The position numbers were made by a program, and so were the translations under genes. A stretch of 64,000 nucleotides of DNA, from contig NZ_LWAE01000005.1 in assembly GCF_001623875.1 (NCBI RefSeq), forward strand, positions 248,001 through 312,000, in the 5' to 3' direction. Below the pieces are notes generated by a model, which saw nothing but the letters and a program-made list of their open reading frames with translations, did not search any database and had not been told where the DNA came from. Below are positions 53,856-62,736 of the stretch, piece by piece; within the stretch, counting starts at the first letter, position 1, and each line of letters begins with the position of its first letter. The DNA comes from Clostridium magnum DSM 2767 (GTDB lineage: Bacteria > Bacillota > Clostridia > Clostridiales > Clostridiaceae).

Positions 53856-54845
53856 ATGAAAAATTTCTCTATATTTATAAAATACACATTGTTTATTTTA
53901 TACTTTATAATAATGAACTGGATGCTTCTAACTGCTCTTAGAGAGCCACCTATTATTGATGAAAAAATTAAACCTAAAATAACACTAATTAGCCATGTGT
54001 ACTCAAATCCTTATTGGAAATATATAAAATTAGGCGCAGAAAAGGCAGCAAAACAAAGAAATGCTGTGATAGATTTTCAAGGACCAGATAATGCAAGCGT
54101 AGGCGAAGGTATAAAATTTATAAATATGGCCTATGCCGCTAAAGTCAGTGGGATTATTACCTATGTTCAGGATGAAGCTCTGTATAAACCTGTTATCGAC
54201 AAAGTATTAGAAGGTAGAATTCCCATTGTAACGGTGGATTCCGATGCAGAAGATAGTAAACGTTTAGCTTATATAGGTACCGATAATGTCACTGCAGGCA
54301 AAGTTGGCGCCAAGGAAATGATTCATCAGGTTGGGCGTTATGGCAATGTGGGAATTGTTATGGGTGGAAAAAATGTTAAGAATCAAATTGAAAGAGTAAA
54401 GGGTTTCACTGAGTATATAGAGAGTAATTCAAAACTTAATATATCAGAGATTGAATCCTCAGATTCATATCTGCTGGAAGCAGAGCTTGTAACTAAAAAA
54501 ATAGTAACAAATAACAAGGATATTAAAGCTATATTTTGTACTTCAGCACTAGACGGATCAGGTGCAGCTAAAGCATTAATCAGTATGGGAGCTACAGAAA
54601 AAATCAAGATTATTTGTTTTGATGATTTGCCTGAAACCCTTGATTATATAAAAAATGGAACGATTACTTCTACAATCGTACAAGATCCATATGGTATGGG
54701 ATATAAAGCAGTAAATATAATAATGGATATTATGGAAGGTAAAGATACCAAAGGTATATTTCTTACAGATGTTGTTGTAGTTACTAAAGATAACATTGAT
54801 GAGTTTAAAAAAACACGAGGAGAGCATGATAGTGAAAACCAGTAG
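53856..54845 (+). CDS. Membrane-anchored sugar-binding protein (sensor component)
   Basis: 329 residues, ribosome binding site AAGAGGTGAAAATAA. A single N-terminal helix (TLFILYFIIMNWMLLTAL) without a lipobox anchors a type I periplasmic-binding domain of the ribose/xylose class: ITLISHVYSNPYWKYIKLGA, VTVDSDAEDSKRLAYIGTDN, AIFCTSALDGSGAAKALISM and DDLPETLDYIKNGTITSTIV. It overlaps the kinase gene by about 20 bases. Such proteins present bound sugar to YesM-type kinases and are not transport subunits. Confidence 0.87.
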   Translation: MKNFSIFIKYTLFILYFIIMNWMLLTALREPPIIDEKIKPKITLISHVYSNPYWKYIKLGAEKAAKQRNAVIDFQGPDNASVGEGIKFINMAYAAKVSGIITYVQDEALYKPVIDKVLEGRIPIVTVDSDAEDSKRLAYIGTDNVTAGKVGAKEMIHQVGRYGNVGIVMGGKNVKNQIERVKGFTEYIESNSKLNISEIESSDSYLLEAELVTKKIVTNNKDIKAIFCTSALDGSGAAKALISMGATEKIKIICFDDLPETLDYIKNGTITSTIVQDPYGMGYKAVNIIMDIMEGKDTKGIFLTDVVVVTKDNIDEFKKTRGEHDSENQ

Positions 54846-56346
54846 TTTAAGAAGGAAGTTTATAATCTTTGTCCTTATCACAATTATTCCCATAGCTACC
54901 AATAGTATTATATCCTTTATTATAAGCAAACAAATAACCTATTCCTATGATAGTATGCTAAATAAAATGAGTATAACAAAGGAAGTTAAAAACTCTCTCA
55001 ATGATTCTTTTACTAATTTTAATAAATACATACTTGAAAGTTCTAGAGAAAGTAAAGAAAAATATGAGACAAGCTACGATAAGGCTATGAATAATCTAAT
55101 CTTACTTGAGGGAAAGTCTGACCTTCAAAGCAAATATATTTTAAGAGACCTGCAAAATTCTCTAAGAAGTTATAAAACCTCTGGAGATGCTGCTATTGAA
55201 ATATCTTCGAAACAAGGTGGAATCGATGTATATTATGGCCATTATGTTTTTACCAAAGAAGTTTTCTCTTATAGTAACGTATTCCTAACACAGCTTAGTG
55301 AAAGTTATCTAAGTTATAATAATGAAATTTATAATAAGCTTAAAGAAAAAGAAAAGGCCATATATAAAGTATTACTATTCTACATAATAACTGCTTTGCT
55401 TATAAGTATACTCTATACTCTATTCTTTCTTAAAAATATATTGGAAAAACTTCGGGAATTAGTAGAGGCCTCCAAAAAAGTATCCTATGGTGATTTTTCA
55501 TTTTATGAAGGAAAAAAAACTTTTATTTACGAGCTAGATATATTATCCGAGGCTTTCAGCACAATGATTCATGATATAAAAAAACATATAAGCTTCATAA
55601 AGGAAAAAGCGGAACTAGAAATCAACTTTGTAAAAGAAAAAGCAGAACTACAAATGAAACTTAGAAATGAAGAGATGAATTTATTAAAATATCAAAATGC
55701 TCTTAAACAATCTCAGCTAAAAGTTTTACAATCTCAAATTAATCCCCACTTTCTATTTAATACCCTTAATTGTATTAATCAGGCCGCAATAAAAGAAAAT
55801 GCTCTGCAAACAGAAAGTCTTATTACATCAGTTTCGGGAATACTTCGGTACAGCCTCCGAATGATGGACAGAAATGCCTCAATGGAAGAAGAGGTTACTG
55901 TGGTTAAGCAATATATGTTTATTCAGCAATTAAGATTTGAGGATCGGATTAAATTTAATCTCCACGTAAGAGGAGATTTATCAAAAGTATTAGTTCCTGG
56001 AATGACCCTTCAGCCCTTTGTTGAAAATGCATTTATACATGGTATAGAGCCTAAAGAAGAAGGGGGCGTTATAAATATTGATATTTGGGAGCAAGGAGAT
56101 GTATGTACGGTGCTAATAGAGGATACTGGTTGTGGTATTGATGAGGAAACCTTAAATAAAATTGTTTCAGAAGATATTGGATTTGAGCATATTGGACATA
56201 CAACAGGAATGGGTATAAGAAGTGTAGTTCAAAGGCTTGAACTAATTTATGAACAAAAAAATATTTTTAGAATAGAGAGTGAAAAAGACGTTGGTACAAA
56301 GGTTTATTTGAAGATCCCTATAAAGGAGTTGAAGGATATATGTTAA
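54826..56346 (+). CDS. YesM/LytS-type sensor histidine kinase
   Basis: About 506 residues from the ATG after GAGGAGAGC, overlapping the binding protein gene. First membrane helix about 10-32, helical extracellular region, second helix about 180-200, HAMP, a coiled coil (INFVKEKAELQMKLRNEEMN), then the phosphoacceptor in LQSQINPHFLFNTLNCINQA and ATPase boxes PFVENAFIHGIEPK, IEDTGCGID and GMGIRSVVQRL. Its stop overlaps the regulator start by seven bases. Expected ligand signal: sugar bound by the upstream protein. Confidence 0.92.
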   Translation: MIVKTSSLRRKFIIFVLITIIPIATNSIISFIISKQITYSYDSMLNKMSITKEVKNSLNDSFTNFNKYILESSRESKEKYETSYDKAMNNLILLEGKSDLQSKYILRDLQNSLRSYKTSGDAAIEISSKQGGIDVYYGHYVFTKEVFSYSNVFLTQLSESYLSYNNEIYNKLKEKEKAIYKVLLFYIITALLISILYTLFFLKNILEKLRELVEASKKVSYGDFSFYEGKKTFIYELDILSEAFSTMIHDIKKHISFIKEKAELEINFVKEKAELQMKLRNEEMNLLKYQNALKQSQLKVLQSQINPHFLFNTLNCINQAAIKENALQTESLITSVSGILRYSLRMMDRNASMEEEVTVVKQYMFIQQLRFEDRIKFNLHVRGDLSKVLVPGMTLQPFVENAFIHGIEPKEEGGVINIDIWEQGDVCTVLIEDTGCGIDEETLNKIVSEDIGFEHIGHTTGMGIRSVVQRLELIYEQKNIFRIESEKDVGTKVYLKIPIKELKDIC

Positions 56347-57617
56347 AATTACTTATAGCTGATGATGAAAAATATGATAGAGATTCAATACTTAGTATAC
56401 TCAATGCTGCATTTGCGGATAGTCTTGAAATAAGTGAAGCTAAAAATGGAAGAGAAGCAATAGAAATAGCAGAAAGGATACGACCGGACATCATTATTAC
56501 AGATATAAAAATGCCTGGTATCAATGGACTTAAAGCGATACAAGAAATTAATAAGTTTCTTCCAAGTACCTATTTTATCATTCTCACAGCTTATGATTAT
56601 TTTGATTTTGCAGTGGAAGCCGTTAAAAATAATGTGAAGCAGTACATTTTAAAGCCCTTCAGCAAGACAGAAATTATAGAAAAGATAAAGGATGCAGTGA
56701 ATTTTGTTAACAGTGAGAAAGAGAAACGAAGACGGGAAATTGAAAATCAGGAAAAATTTTATACCCTCCTGCCTATTTTGGAAAATGAATTAAGTTATTC
56801 TATTATTAATGATACCCTTTATTTAACTGATTACCAAACTTATAAGGGATATCTTGGTTTAGATTTTAAAAATGGGTATTCCATTGTGGCACAGTTAAAA
56901 GAAGCTCCTAAAGATGAAAACTTTAAATTTCAGCTTGGAGAGTATATAAAAGAATATATTAATCATAGATACAAAGCCATTGGAAGCTATCTCTTCACAA
57001 ATAATCTGGTTTATTTTATTCAATTAAAAAATTTATCAGAAGAAATGAACACAGACACAGAAGCGGAAGCAAAACAAAATGCATTTACCCTTGCAGCTGA
57101 CATTAGACGGGAAGTAAAGAAAAGCTTTGGTATATCGCTGCATATTGGTATTGGAATGTGTTATGGTGGTTTCGAGCTCCTTCACAAATCCTATGAAGAA
57201 GCCCGCAGTGCTTTGGAACATAAATCAGGGGACAAGGGCATTCATTATTTTGGTGATATAAATACTACTGGAAAGTCTCAAAATATTGACAGGGAAAAAG
57301 TTGCTCTTTTTAAGGCTGCAGAGCAATATATTATAGATAATATTCAAGAAGAAATAGATCTTGAAAAAACAGCAACAAAGTTTAATTTAAGCCCCTATTA
57401 TTTTAGTAGAACCTTTAAAGAAACACTTGGTTTTAATTTTTCTGATTACATAAACATAGTTAGAATAAATAAAGCAAAAGATTTTCTAATAACCACCGCT
57501 ATGCCTATTAAGGATGTATGTTATTTGGTAGGATATAGGGATCCTAATTATTTCAGCAAAGTGTTTAAGAAATATTCAGGGGTCAGTCCAACAGAATTTA
57601 AAAACAATAAAACCTAG
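56340..57617 (+). CDS. YesN-type response regulator with AraC DNA-binding domain
   Basis: 425 residues. Receiver with ADDEKYDRDS and phosphoacceptor Asp in PDIIITDIKMPGINGL (about 55), Lys in YILKPFSKTE; a middle domain with partial GGDEF-like look (HIGIGMCYGGFELLHKSYEE); AraC helix-turn-helix pair at the end (TKFNLSPYYFSRTFKETLGF, VCYLVGYRDPNYFSKVFKKY, SGVSPTEFK). Probable activator of the chvE-mmsAB operon that follows its terminator. Confidence 0.93.
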   Translation: MLKLLIADDEKYDRDSILSILNAAFADSLEISEAKNGREAIEIAERIRPDIIITDIKMPGINGLKAIQEINKFLPSTYFIILTAYDYFDFAVEAVKNNVKQYILKPFSKTEIIEKIKDAVNFVNSEKEKRRREIENQEKFYTLLPILENELSYSIINDTLYLTDYQTYKGYLGLDFKNGYSIVAQLKEAPKDENFKFQLGEYIKEYINHRYKAIGSYLFTNNLVYFIQLKNLSEEMNTDTEAEAKQNAFTLAADIRREVKKSFGISLHIGIGMCYGGFELLHKSYEEARSALEHKSGDKGIHYFGDINTTGKSQNIDREKVALFKAAEQYIIDNIQEEIDLEKTATKFNLSPYYFSRTFKETLGFNFSDYINIVRINKAKDFLITTAMPIKDVCYLVGYRDPNYFSKVFKKYSGVSPTEFKNNKT

Positions 57618-57653
57618 GGTAGTATTTTCTTGCGCTACTCTAGGTTTTTTTTT
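57611..57653 (+). terminator. Rho-independent terminator
   Basis: AACCTAGGGTAG / CTACTCTAGGTT with 12-base loop and nine Ts. Confidence 0.93.
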
Positions 57654-57703
57654 ACATAAAAACTGCGCAATATTTGATTATGATAAGGCAAGGAATTACG
57701 TTT

Positions 57704-57720
57704 AGTTAAACGTATACATA
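57704..57720 (+). promoter_or_regulatory. cre-like site before chvE
   Basis: AGTTAAACGTATACATA keeps the AAACG core and the WWWCA half of the CcpA site but not the leading TG. Tentative catabolite repression site 50 bases before the gene. Confidence 0.25.
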
Positions 57721-57769
57721 TTGTATTATTAGAATATACTAAATATTCGTATATTAAGGGGGAACTAAA

Positions 57770-58867
57770 ATGAAAAAATTACTTTCCACAATGCTAGCAG
57801 GGGTACTTGCTCTTGGCCTATCAGCATGTAGTAGTAAACCTGCCACAACGGCTCCAGCAGGAGACTCTGGCTCAAAATCAAATCTCATTGGTGTTGCTAT
57901 GCCAACTCAATCTCTTCAACGTTGGAACCAAGATGGTGAAAACATGAAGAAACAGCTTGAAGCTAAAAATTACAAAGTTGATTTGCAATATGCAAACAAT
58001 GATGTAAACACCCAAGTGCAATCTATTGAAAACATGATTACAAAAAAATGTAAAGTTCTTGTGGTTGCAGCTATTGATGGTGCCGCTCTTACAGATGTTT
58101 TAAAAAAAGCAGCAGATAATGGAATCAAAGTTATCGCTTATGATCGATTGATTATGAAAACTCCAAATGTAGATTACTATGCAACCTTTGATAACTTCAA
58201 AGTAGGCGTAATTCAAGGTCAATATATTGAAAAGAAACTTGGACTTAAAGAAGGAAAAGGTCCTTTCAATATTGAATTGTTTGGTGGTTCACCAGATGAT
58301 AACAATGCAACCTTTTTCTATAAAGGCGCTATGAGCGTACTACAACCATATATTGACAATGGCAAACTTGTTGTAGGTAGCAAACAAAAAGATTTTACAA
58401 CTATCGCTATTCAAGGTTGGGATTCAGCAAAAGCACAAGCAAGAATGGATAATCTAATTACATCAACTTATTCAAAAGGAACAAAGCTTGATGTTGTTCT
58501 TTCTCCAAATGATAGTTTAGCAATCGGTATCGTTGCTTCTCTTAAAAATGCCGGTTACGGTACTGCAGATAAGCCATATCCAGTTTTAACTGGTCAAGAC
58601 TGTGACAAACCAAACGTGCTTGCAATGATCCATGATCAACAATCAATGTCTATTTTCAAAGATACAAGAACACTTGCAAGTAAAGTTGTTGAAATGGTGG
58701 ATGCAATACTTCAAGGTAAACAAGCTGATGTAAATGACACAAAAACATACAACAATGGTTCAAAAGTTGTACCATCATTCCTTTGCGATCCTGTTTACGC
58801 AGACAAAGAAAACTACAAGAAAATCCTTATAGATAGTGGATATTATAAAGAGTCTGATTTGAAGTAG
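57770..58867 (+). CDS. chvE: Multiple-monosaccharide ABC transporter binding lipoprotein
   Basis: 365 residues with AGGGGGAAC as ribosome binding site. Lipobox LGLSAC (15-20). Periplasmic-binding domain with [70 protein letters not shown] and [13 protein letters not shown], matching ChvE, which binds several aldoses (xylose, arabinose, glucose, galactose). Codon use is less AT-biased than neighbours, suggesting high expression. A hairpin after the stop may reduce transcription of the downstream genes relative to this one. Confidence 0.88.
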   Translation: MKKLLSTMLAGVLALGLSACSSKPATTAPAGDSGSKSNLIGVAMPTQSLQRWNQDGENMKKQLEAKNYKVDLQYANNDVNTQVQSIENMITKKCKVLVVAAIDGAALTDVLKKAADNGIKVIAYDRLIMKTPNVDYYATFDNFKVGVIQGQYIEKKLGLKEGKGPFNIELFGGSPDDNNATFFYKGAMSVLQPYIDNGKLVVGSKQKDFTTIAIQGWDSAKAQARMDNLITSTYSKGTKLDVVLSPNDSLAIGIVASLKNAGYGTADKPYPVLTGQDCDKPNVLAMIHDQQSMSIFKDTRTLASKVVEMVDAILQGKQADVNDTKTYNNGSKVVPSFLCDPVYADKENYKKILIDSGYYKESDLK

Positions 58868-58889
58868 AAATTAAAAACAGTTGTATTTT

Positions 58890-58925
58890 TAAAGCCGGAG
58901 ACCTTTCATTAGGTATTCGGCTTTC
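58890..58925 (+). promoter_or_regulatory. Intercistronic hairpin after chvE
   Basis: AAAGCCG-...-CGGCTTT with inner ACCT / AGGT pairing, no long T-run. Likely stabilises the chvE transcript end or partly terminates it. Confidence 0.6.
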
Positions 58926-58971
58926 AGATATCAAAATAAGGCATCTGAAAATAAATAACAAGTCAAAGATG

Positions 58972-59066
58972 CGACGGATATTTTGAGTCAGACAAGGAGA
59001 CAGGTTCCGCAGATAGCCGACCCTATCTAAGGGTTCTGCCGACGCAGTATGACGCAAAATATACTA
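58972..59066. repeat. 95-bp imperfect palindromic element between chvE and mmsA
   Basis: Outer arms GGATATTTTGAGTCA and TGACGCAAAATATACT pair with two mismatches; the centre is GC-rich (GACAAGGAGACAGGTTCCGC, AGGGTTCTGCCGAC). It resembles intergenic palindromes dispersed in other Clostridia genomes. Composition is clearly unlike the surroundings. Confidence 0.55.
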
Positions 59067-59118
59067 GCATACTGACTAGTTATTTCTTTGAAGATGCCTA
59101 ATGTTAGGAGATGTAGGG

Positions 59119-60693
59119 ATGGATGAATTTATACTTGAAATGAGAAATATTACAAAGCTTTTTCCCGGTGTAAAAGCCCTTGATAATGTAAATCTTAAAG
59201 TTAAGCCTAGAGAAATTCATGCTCTAATTGGTGAAAACGGAGCTGGAAAATCAACCCTTATGAATGTACTCAGTGGAATATATCCATATGGCACTTATAG
59301 TGGGGAGATCATATATGAAGGTAAGGAATGTAAGTTTAAGGAAATAAAAGATAGTGAAAAAACGGGAATTGGTATCATTCATCAGGAATTAGCCCTAATC
59401 CCTTATCTTTCAATAGCAGAAAATATATTCCTTGGAAATGAGCAAGCAAAACATAATTTTATTAGCTGGGATGAAACCCACGCAAATGCAAAAAAATTAA
59501 TGGAAAAAGTGGGTCTAAACGACGATTCTAGTACACTGATTAAAGATATTAGTGTTGGTAAGCAGCAACTTGTTGAAATCGCAAAAGCCTTAGCAAAAAA
59601 TGTTAAACTTTTGATTCTTGATGAACCTACCGCTGCATTGAATGAACAGGATTCAAACAATTTATTAAACTTATTATTAGAATTAAAAAAAGAGGGAATT
59701 ACTTCTATTCTTATTTCTCATAAATTAAGTGAGCTTTTAAAGATTGCAGATTCTATTACCATTATCCGTGACGGTGGAACAATAGAGACTTTAGATAAAA
59801 TGGATAAGGATTTAAGTGAAGATAGAATCATTAAAGGTATGGTAGGCCGTGAACTAACAAACCGATTTCCTATTCGGGAATTCAAAATTGGAGAGATTGT
59901 ATTCGAAGTTAAAAATTGGACTGTATATGATCCTATTATTGAAGATAAAAAGGTCATTGATGATGTAAGCTTTAAGGTTCACAAAGGCGAAATCGTAGGT
60001 TTTTCAGGTCTAATGGGATCTGGAAGGACGGAGCTTGCCATGAGTATATTCGGCAAAGCCTATGGCAAACGTATAAGCGGGAAAATTATAAAAGAAGGTA
60101 AAGAACTTGTTCTTAAAAATGTTCGTGAGGCCATAGATAATGGACTTGCATATGTTACAGAAGATCGTAAAACAGCAGGTCTTGTTCTTATGCAAGATAT
60201 TCGGAGAAATATATCTCTTGCAAATCTTAATAAAATAAGTAATAAACAATTTGTGGATGACCACAAAGAAATTCAAGTAGCTGAGGAGTATCGAAAAAAA
60301 TTAAATATTAAATCTCCAAGTGTTTTTCAAAATGCTGGGAATCTATCTGGTGGGAATCAGCAAAAGGTAGTGCTTAGTAAATGGATCTTTGCAGATCCTG
60401 AAGTATTAATATTAGATGAGCCTACTAGAGGAATCGATGTGGGTGCTAAGTTTGAGATTTATACAATCATTAATAAGCTGGCAGATAAAGGAAAGTCCAT
60501 TGTGTTTATTTCCTCAGAACTTCCTGAAATACTAGGAATGTGTGATCGAGTTTATGTAATGAATGAAGGCAAAATTGTAGGTGAGCTTTCTAAGGAGGAT
60601 GCATCACAAGAAAGTATAATGAAATGCATAATGCAGAGCACAAACAGCAACGTACAAGCAGCATGCCAGCAAGATAACAGGGAGGTAAAATAA
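59119..60693 (+). CDS. mmsA: Multiple-monosaccharide ABC transporter ATPase
   Basis: 524 residues from the ATG after TTAGGAGATGTAGGG. Two fused ABC domains of the sugar (MglA/XylG/GguA) class: [32 protein letters not shown] and [10 protein letters not shown] in the first; [32 protein letters not shown] and [13 protein letters not shown] in the second. Drives uptake through the permease encoded next, whose start overlaps its stop (TAATG). Confidence 0.93.
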   Translation: MDEFILEMRNITKLFPGVKALDNVNLKVKPREIHALIGENGAGKSTLMNVLSGIYPYGTYSGEIIYEGKECKFKEIKDSEKTGIGIIHQELALIPYLSIAENIFLGNEQAKHNFISWDETHANAKKLMEKVGLNDDSSTLIKDISVGKQQLVEIAKALAKNVKLLILDEPTAALNEQDSNNLLNLLLELKKEGITSILISHKLSELLKIADSITIIRDGGTIETLDKMDKDLSEDRIIKGMVGRELTNRFPIREFKIGEIVFEVKNWTVYDPIIEDKKVIDDVSFKVHKGEIVGFSGLMGSGRTELAMSIFGKAYGKRISGKIIKEGKELVLKNVREAIDNGLAYVTEDRKTAGLVLMQDIRRNISLANLNKISNKQFVDDHKEIQVAEEYRKKLNIKSPSVFQNAGNLSGGNQQKVVLSKWIFADPEVLILDEPTRGIDVGAKFEIYTIINKLADKGKSIVFISSELPEILGMCDRVYVMNEGKIVGELSKEDASQESIMKCIMQSTNSNVQAACQQDNREVK

Positions 60694-61868
60694 TGGAAGC
60701 AGTTAAAAAAATGTTCAAAAATAACATAAGACAATATGCAATGATAATTGCTTTAGTACTAATAATGGCCTTTTTCCAAGTTGCAACAGGTGGGATACTT
60801 TTGGTTCCTATGAATGTAACAAATTTAATACTTCAAAATGGATATGTATTCATTTTAGCAATCGGTATGACGCTCGCTATTTTAACAGGGGGAAATATTG
60901 ACCTTTCTGTAGGCTCCTTATGTGCTTTAATTGGCGCTGTATCTGGTACACTTATCATAACTATGAAAATGAATGTGGGACTTGCTATATTAATTGCCCT
61001 TCTACTTTCAGCGATTATTGGAATATGGCAAGGTTTTTGGATCGCCTATATACGAATACCAGCCTTTATCGTAACTCTTGCAGGAATGCTTCTTTTTAGA
61101 GGGCTTACCATTACAATGCTCAAGGGACTAACTCTTGCACCATTTCCTGAAAGTTTCCAAAATATTAGCTCTGGGTTTGTACTGGATATTTTTGGTGGAT
61201 TTGGGACAAACTTAAATTTTACAGCTATCCTTACAGGTATCATTATATCTATTCTATATGTAGTTCTACAGTTAAAAAAGAGAGCAAAGCAACAAAAGAA
61301 TGATTTTCCACTTAGCCCGTTACCACTTTTTATAACTCAAATTGTAGGTATAGTGGCTGTAATTAATTTGTTTTTCTTCTGGCTTGCGGCTTATAAAGGC
61401 ATTCCAATTGCATTGATCTTTATAGGAGTTCTTATTTTAGTCTACTCCATATTTACAACAAATACTGTTTCTGGACGTTACCTTTATGCAATGGGGGGCA
61501 ACGAAAAGGCCGCAAAACTTTCCGGTATCAATACAAACAAGGTGCTTTTCTTCGCCTATGTTAACATGGCTGTTTTATCTGCAGTGGCAGGTATGATGTT
61601 TGCCTCTCGTATTAACTCCGCATCTCCTCAGGCAGGTTTAAACTTTGAACTAGATGCAATCGCAGCCTGTTTCATAGGTGGTGCATCAGCCTATGGTGGC
61701 GTAGGTACAGTTATGGGGGCTATTATTGGTGCTTTGGTTATGGGCGTTCTCAATAATGGTATGTCTATACTTGGAGTAGGAAGTGATATGCAGATGTCTA
61801 TTAAAGGAATTGTACTTTTGGCCGCTGTTGCCTTTGACGTAATCTCCAAAAATAAATCAAAATCTTAG
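60693..61868 (+). CDS. mmsB: Multiple-monosaccharide ABC transporter permease
   Basis: 391 residues, ribosome binding site GGGAGGTAAAATA. About ten membrane helices of the BPD_transp_2 class; AILTGGNIDLSVGSLCALIG, PAFIVTLAGMLLFRGLTI and the coupling loop YAMGGNEKAAKLSGINTNKV are diagnostic of GguB/XylH-type sugar permeases. The large loop near residues 185-215 (LKKRAKQQKNDFPLS) is also typical. Last gene of chvE-mmsA-mmsB. Confidence 0.93.
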   Translation: MEAVKKMFKNNIRQYAMIIALVLIMAFFQVATGGILLVPMNVTNLILQNGYVFILAIGMTLAILTGGNIDLSVGSLCALIGAVSGTLIITMKMNVGLAILIALLLSAIIGIWQGFWIAYIRIPAFIVTLAGMLLFRGLTITMLKGLTLAPFPESFQNISSGFVLDIFGGFGTNLNFTAILTGIIISILYVVLQLKKRAKQQKNDFPLSPLPLFITQIVGIVAVINLFFFWLAAYKGIPIALIFIGVLILVYSIFTTNTVSGRYLYAMGGNEKAAKLSGINTNKVLFFAYVNMAVLSAVAGMMFASRINSASPQAGLNFELDAIAACFIGGASAYGGVGTVMGAIIGALVMGVLNNGMSILGVGSDMQMSIKGIVLLAAVAFDVISKNKSKS

Positions 61869-61879
61869 GAAAAATGGGA

Positions 61880-61927
61880 ACGTATATAGATTTGTGTAAA
61901 GCAAATTTATATATGCTCTTTTTTTAC
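61880..61927 (+). terminator. Terminator of the sugar transporter operon
   Basis: GTATATAGATTTG / CAAATTTATATATGC followed by TCTTTTTTT. Confidence 0.85.
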
Positions 61928-62175
61928 ATTTGGAAAGAAGTTTAATGCAGTCAAATAATTTTTAATTATTGATTGATTTAGGAGTGGAGAAATTTCCACG
62001 CAAAAAGAAGAAATCATAAAAGTCTTATGAAGCAAAAAGGACGATGTTATAAAATGGTAATTAGCCAAATGGGAAAAACTGATTGTAAATAAAATATGCT
62101 GTTTCATTGGAGATGGTGAGATTGGCCCCATCTGCAGTGAATAGCAGTCTTTCTATGCTTCGTCCCAGGGCATAA
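61928..62175. other. Intergenic region, nothing clear
   Basis: No open frame with a ribosome binding site. A slightly GC-richer stretch at 62105-62170 has no recognisable coding content. Confidence 0.35.
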
Positions 62176-62176
62176 T

Positions 62177-62214
62177 TAAAAAAAGTACCAATTTTATATT
62201 GATACTTTTTATTT
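62177..62214 (-). terminator. Terminator after the Nif11-like gene
   Basis: AAAAAGTA-CCAATTTTATATTGA-TACTTTTTATTTT; T-run usable on both strands, 26 bases beyond the minus-strand stop. Confidence 0.75.
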
Positions 62215-62239
62215 TACGCTATGAAAATTAGTATGCAGT

Positions 62240-62515
62240 TTATAGGGAGGCTAAAAATGTTTCATATGTGTCATCAAACAAATCATATGGATAGGGATTG
62301 CCACCATTTGTGCTTTTGCATTGATTATCGCTATATTCTTGCCCAATTGCAAAAAGATCACCAACAGTTATAGGATGTCCTACTTCGCAAGCTATTTTAC
62401 AAAAGGCATCCATTGGGTCTTCAGCTAAACGGGTTGCAAGCAGCCTCTTTTTTAGCAAAGGATCTTTTTTAGCATCAGAATAGAGTAACTCCAATTGAAT
62501 AACTATTTTGTTCAT
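62240..62515 (-). CDS. Small Nif11-like protein
   Basis: 91 residues, ribosome binding site AAGGAGTTGTAATT. Helical N-terminal region (LELLYSDAKKDPLLKKRLL, then DPMDAFCKIACEVGHPITVG, DLFAIGQEY) resembles the Nif11 fold found in leader peptides of some ribosomally made peptides; the following CKSTNGGNPYPYDLFDDTYE contains a GG and a tyrosine/aspartate-rich tail. No modification enzyme or transporter is adjacent, so peptide precursor status is only a possibility. A conserved clostridial protein of unknown role is the other view. Confidence 0.5.
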   Translation of the reverse strand: MNKIVIQLELLYSDAKKDPLLKKRLLATRLAEDPMDAFCKIACEVGHPITVGDLFAIGQEYSDNQCKSTNGGNPYPYDLFDDTYETFLASL

Positions 62516-62736
62516 AATTACAACTCCTTACTTTAAATTGATAATATTATTATAGCACTATAGGAAAGTTCAAGCTAATGGATGGATGGATACTAACTAA
62601 TTAGTCTAATTTTACATAATTATGATATAATGTTTATATATTTAAAAAATTCAACAATTAATATATAATGGTAATATGAGGGATTGTAGGAGACTCTTTT
62701 ACATAAATAGTTTTACAAGAAATGGGATGGTTGGTT

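Noticed and set aside
62240-62515. A nitrogenase-associated gene on account of the Nif11 resemblance
   Set aside because: The Nif11 fold name does not imply nitrogen fixation, and no nif gene is nearby.
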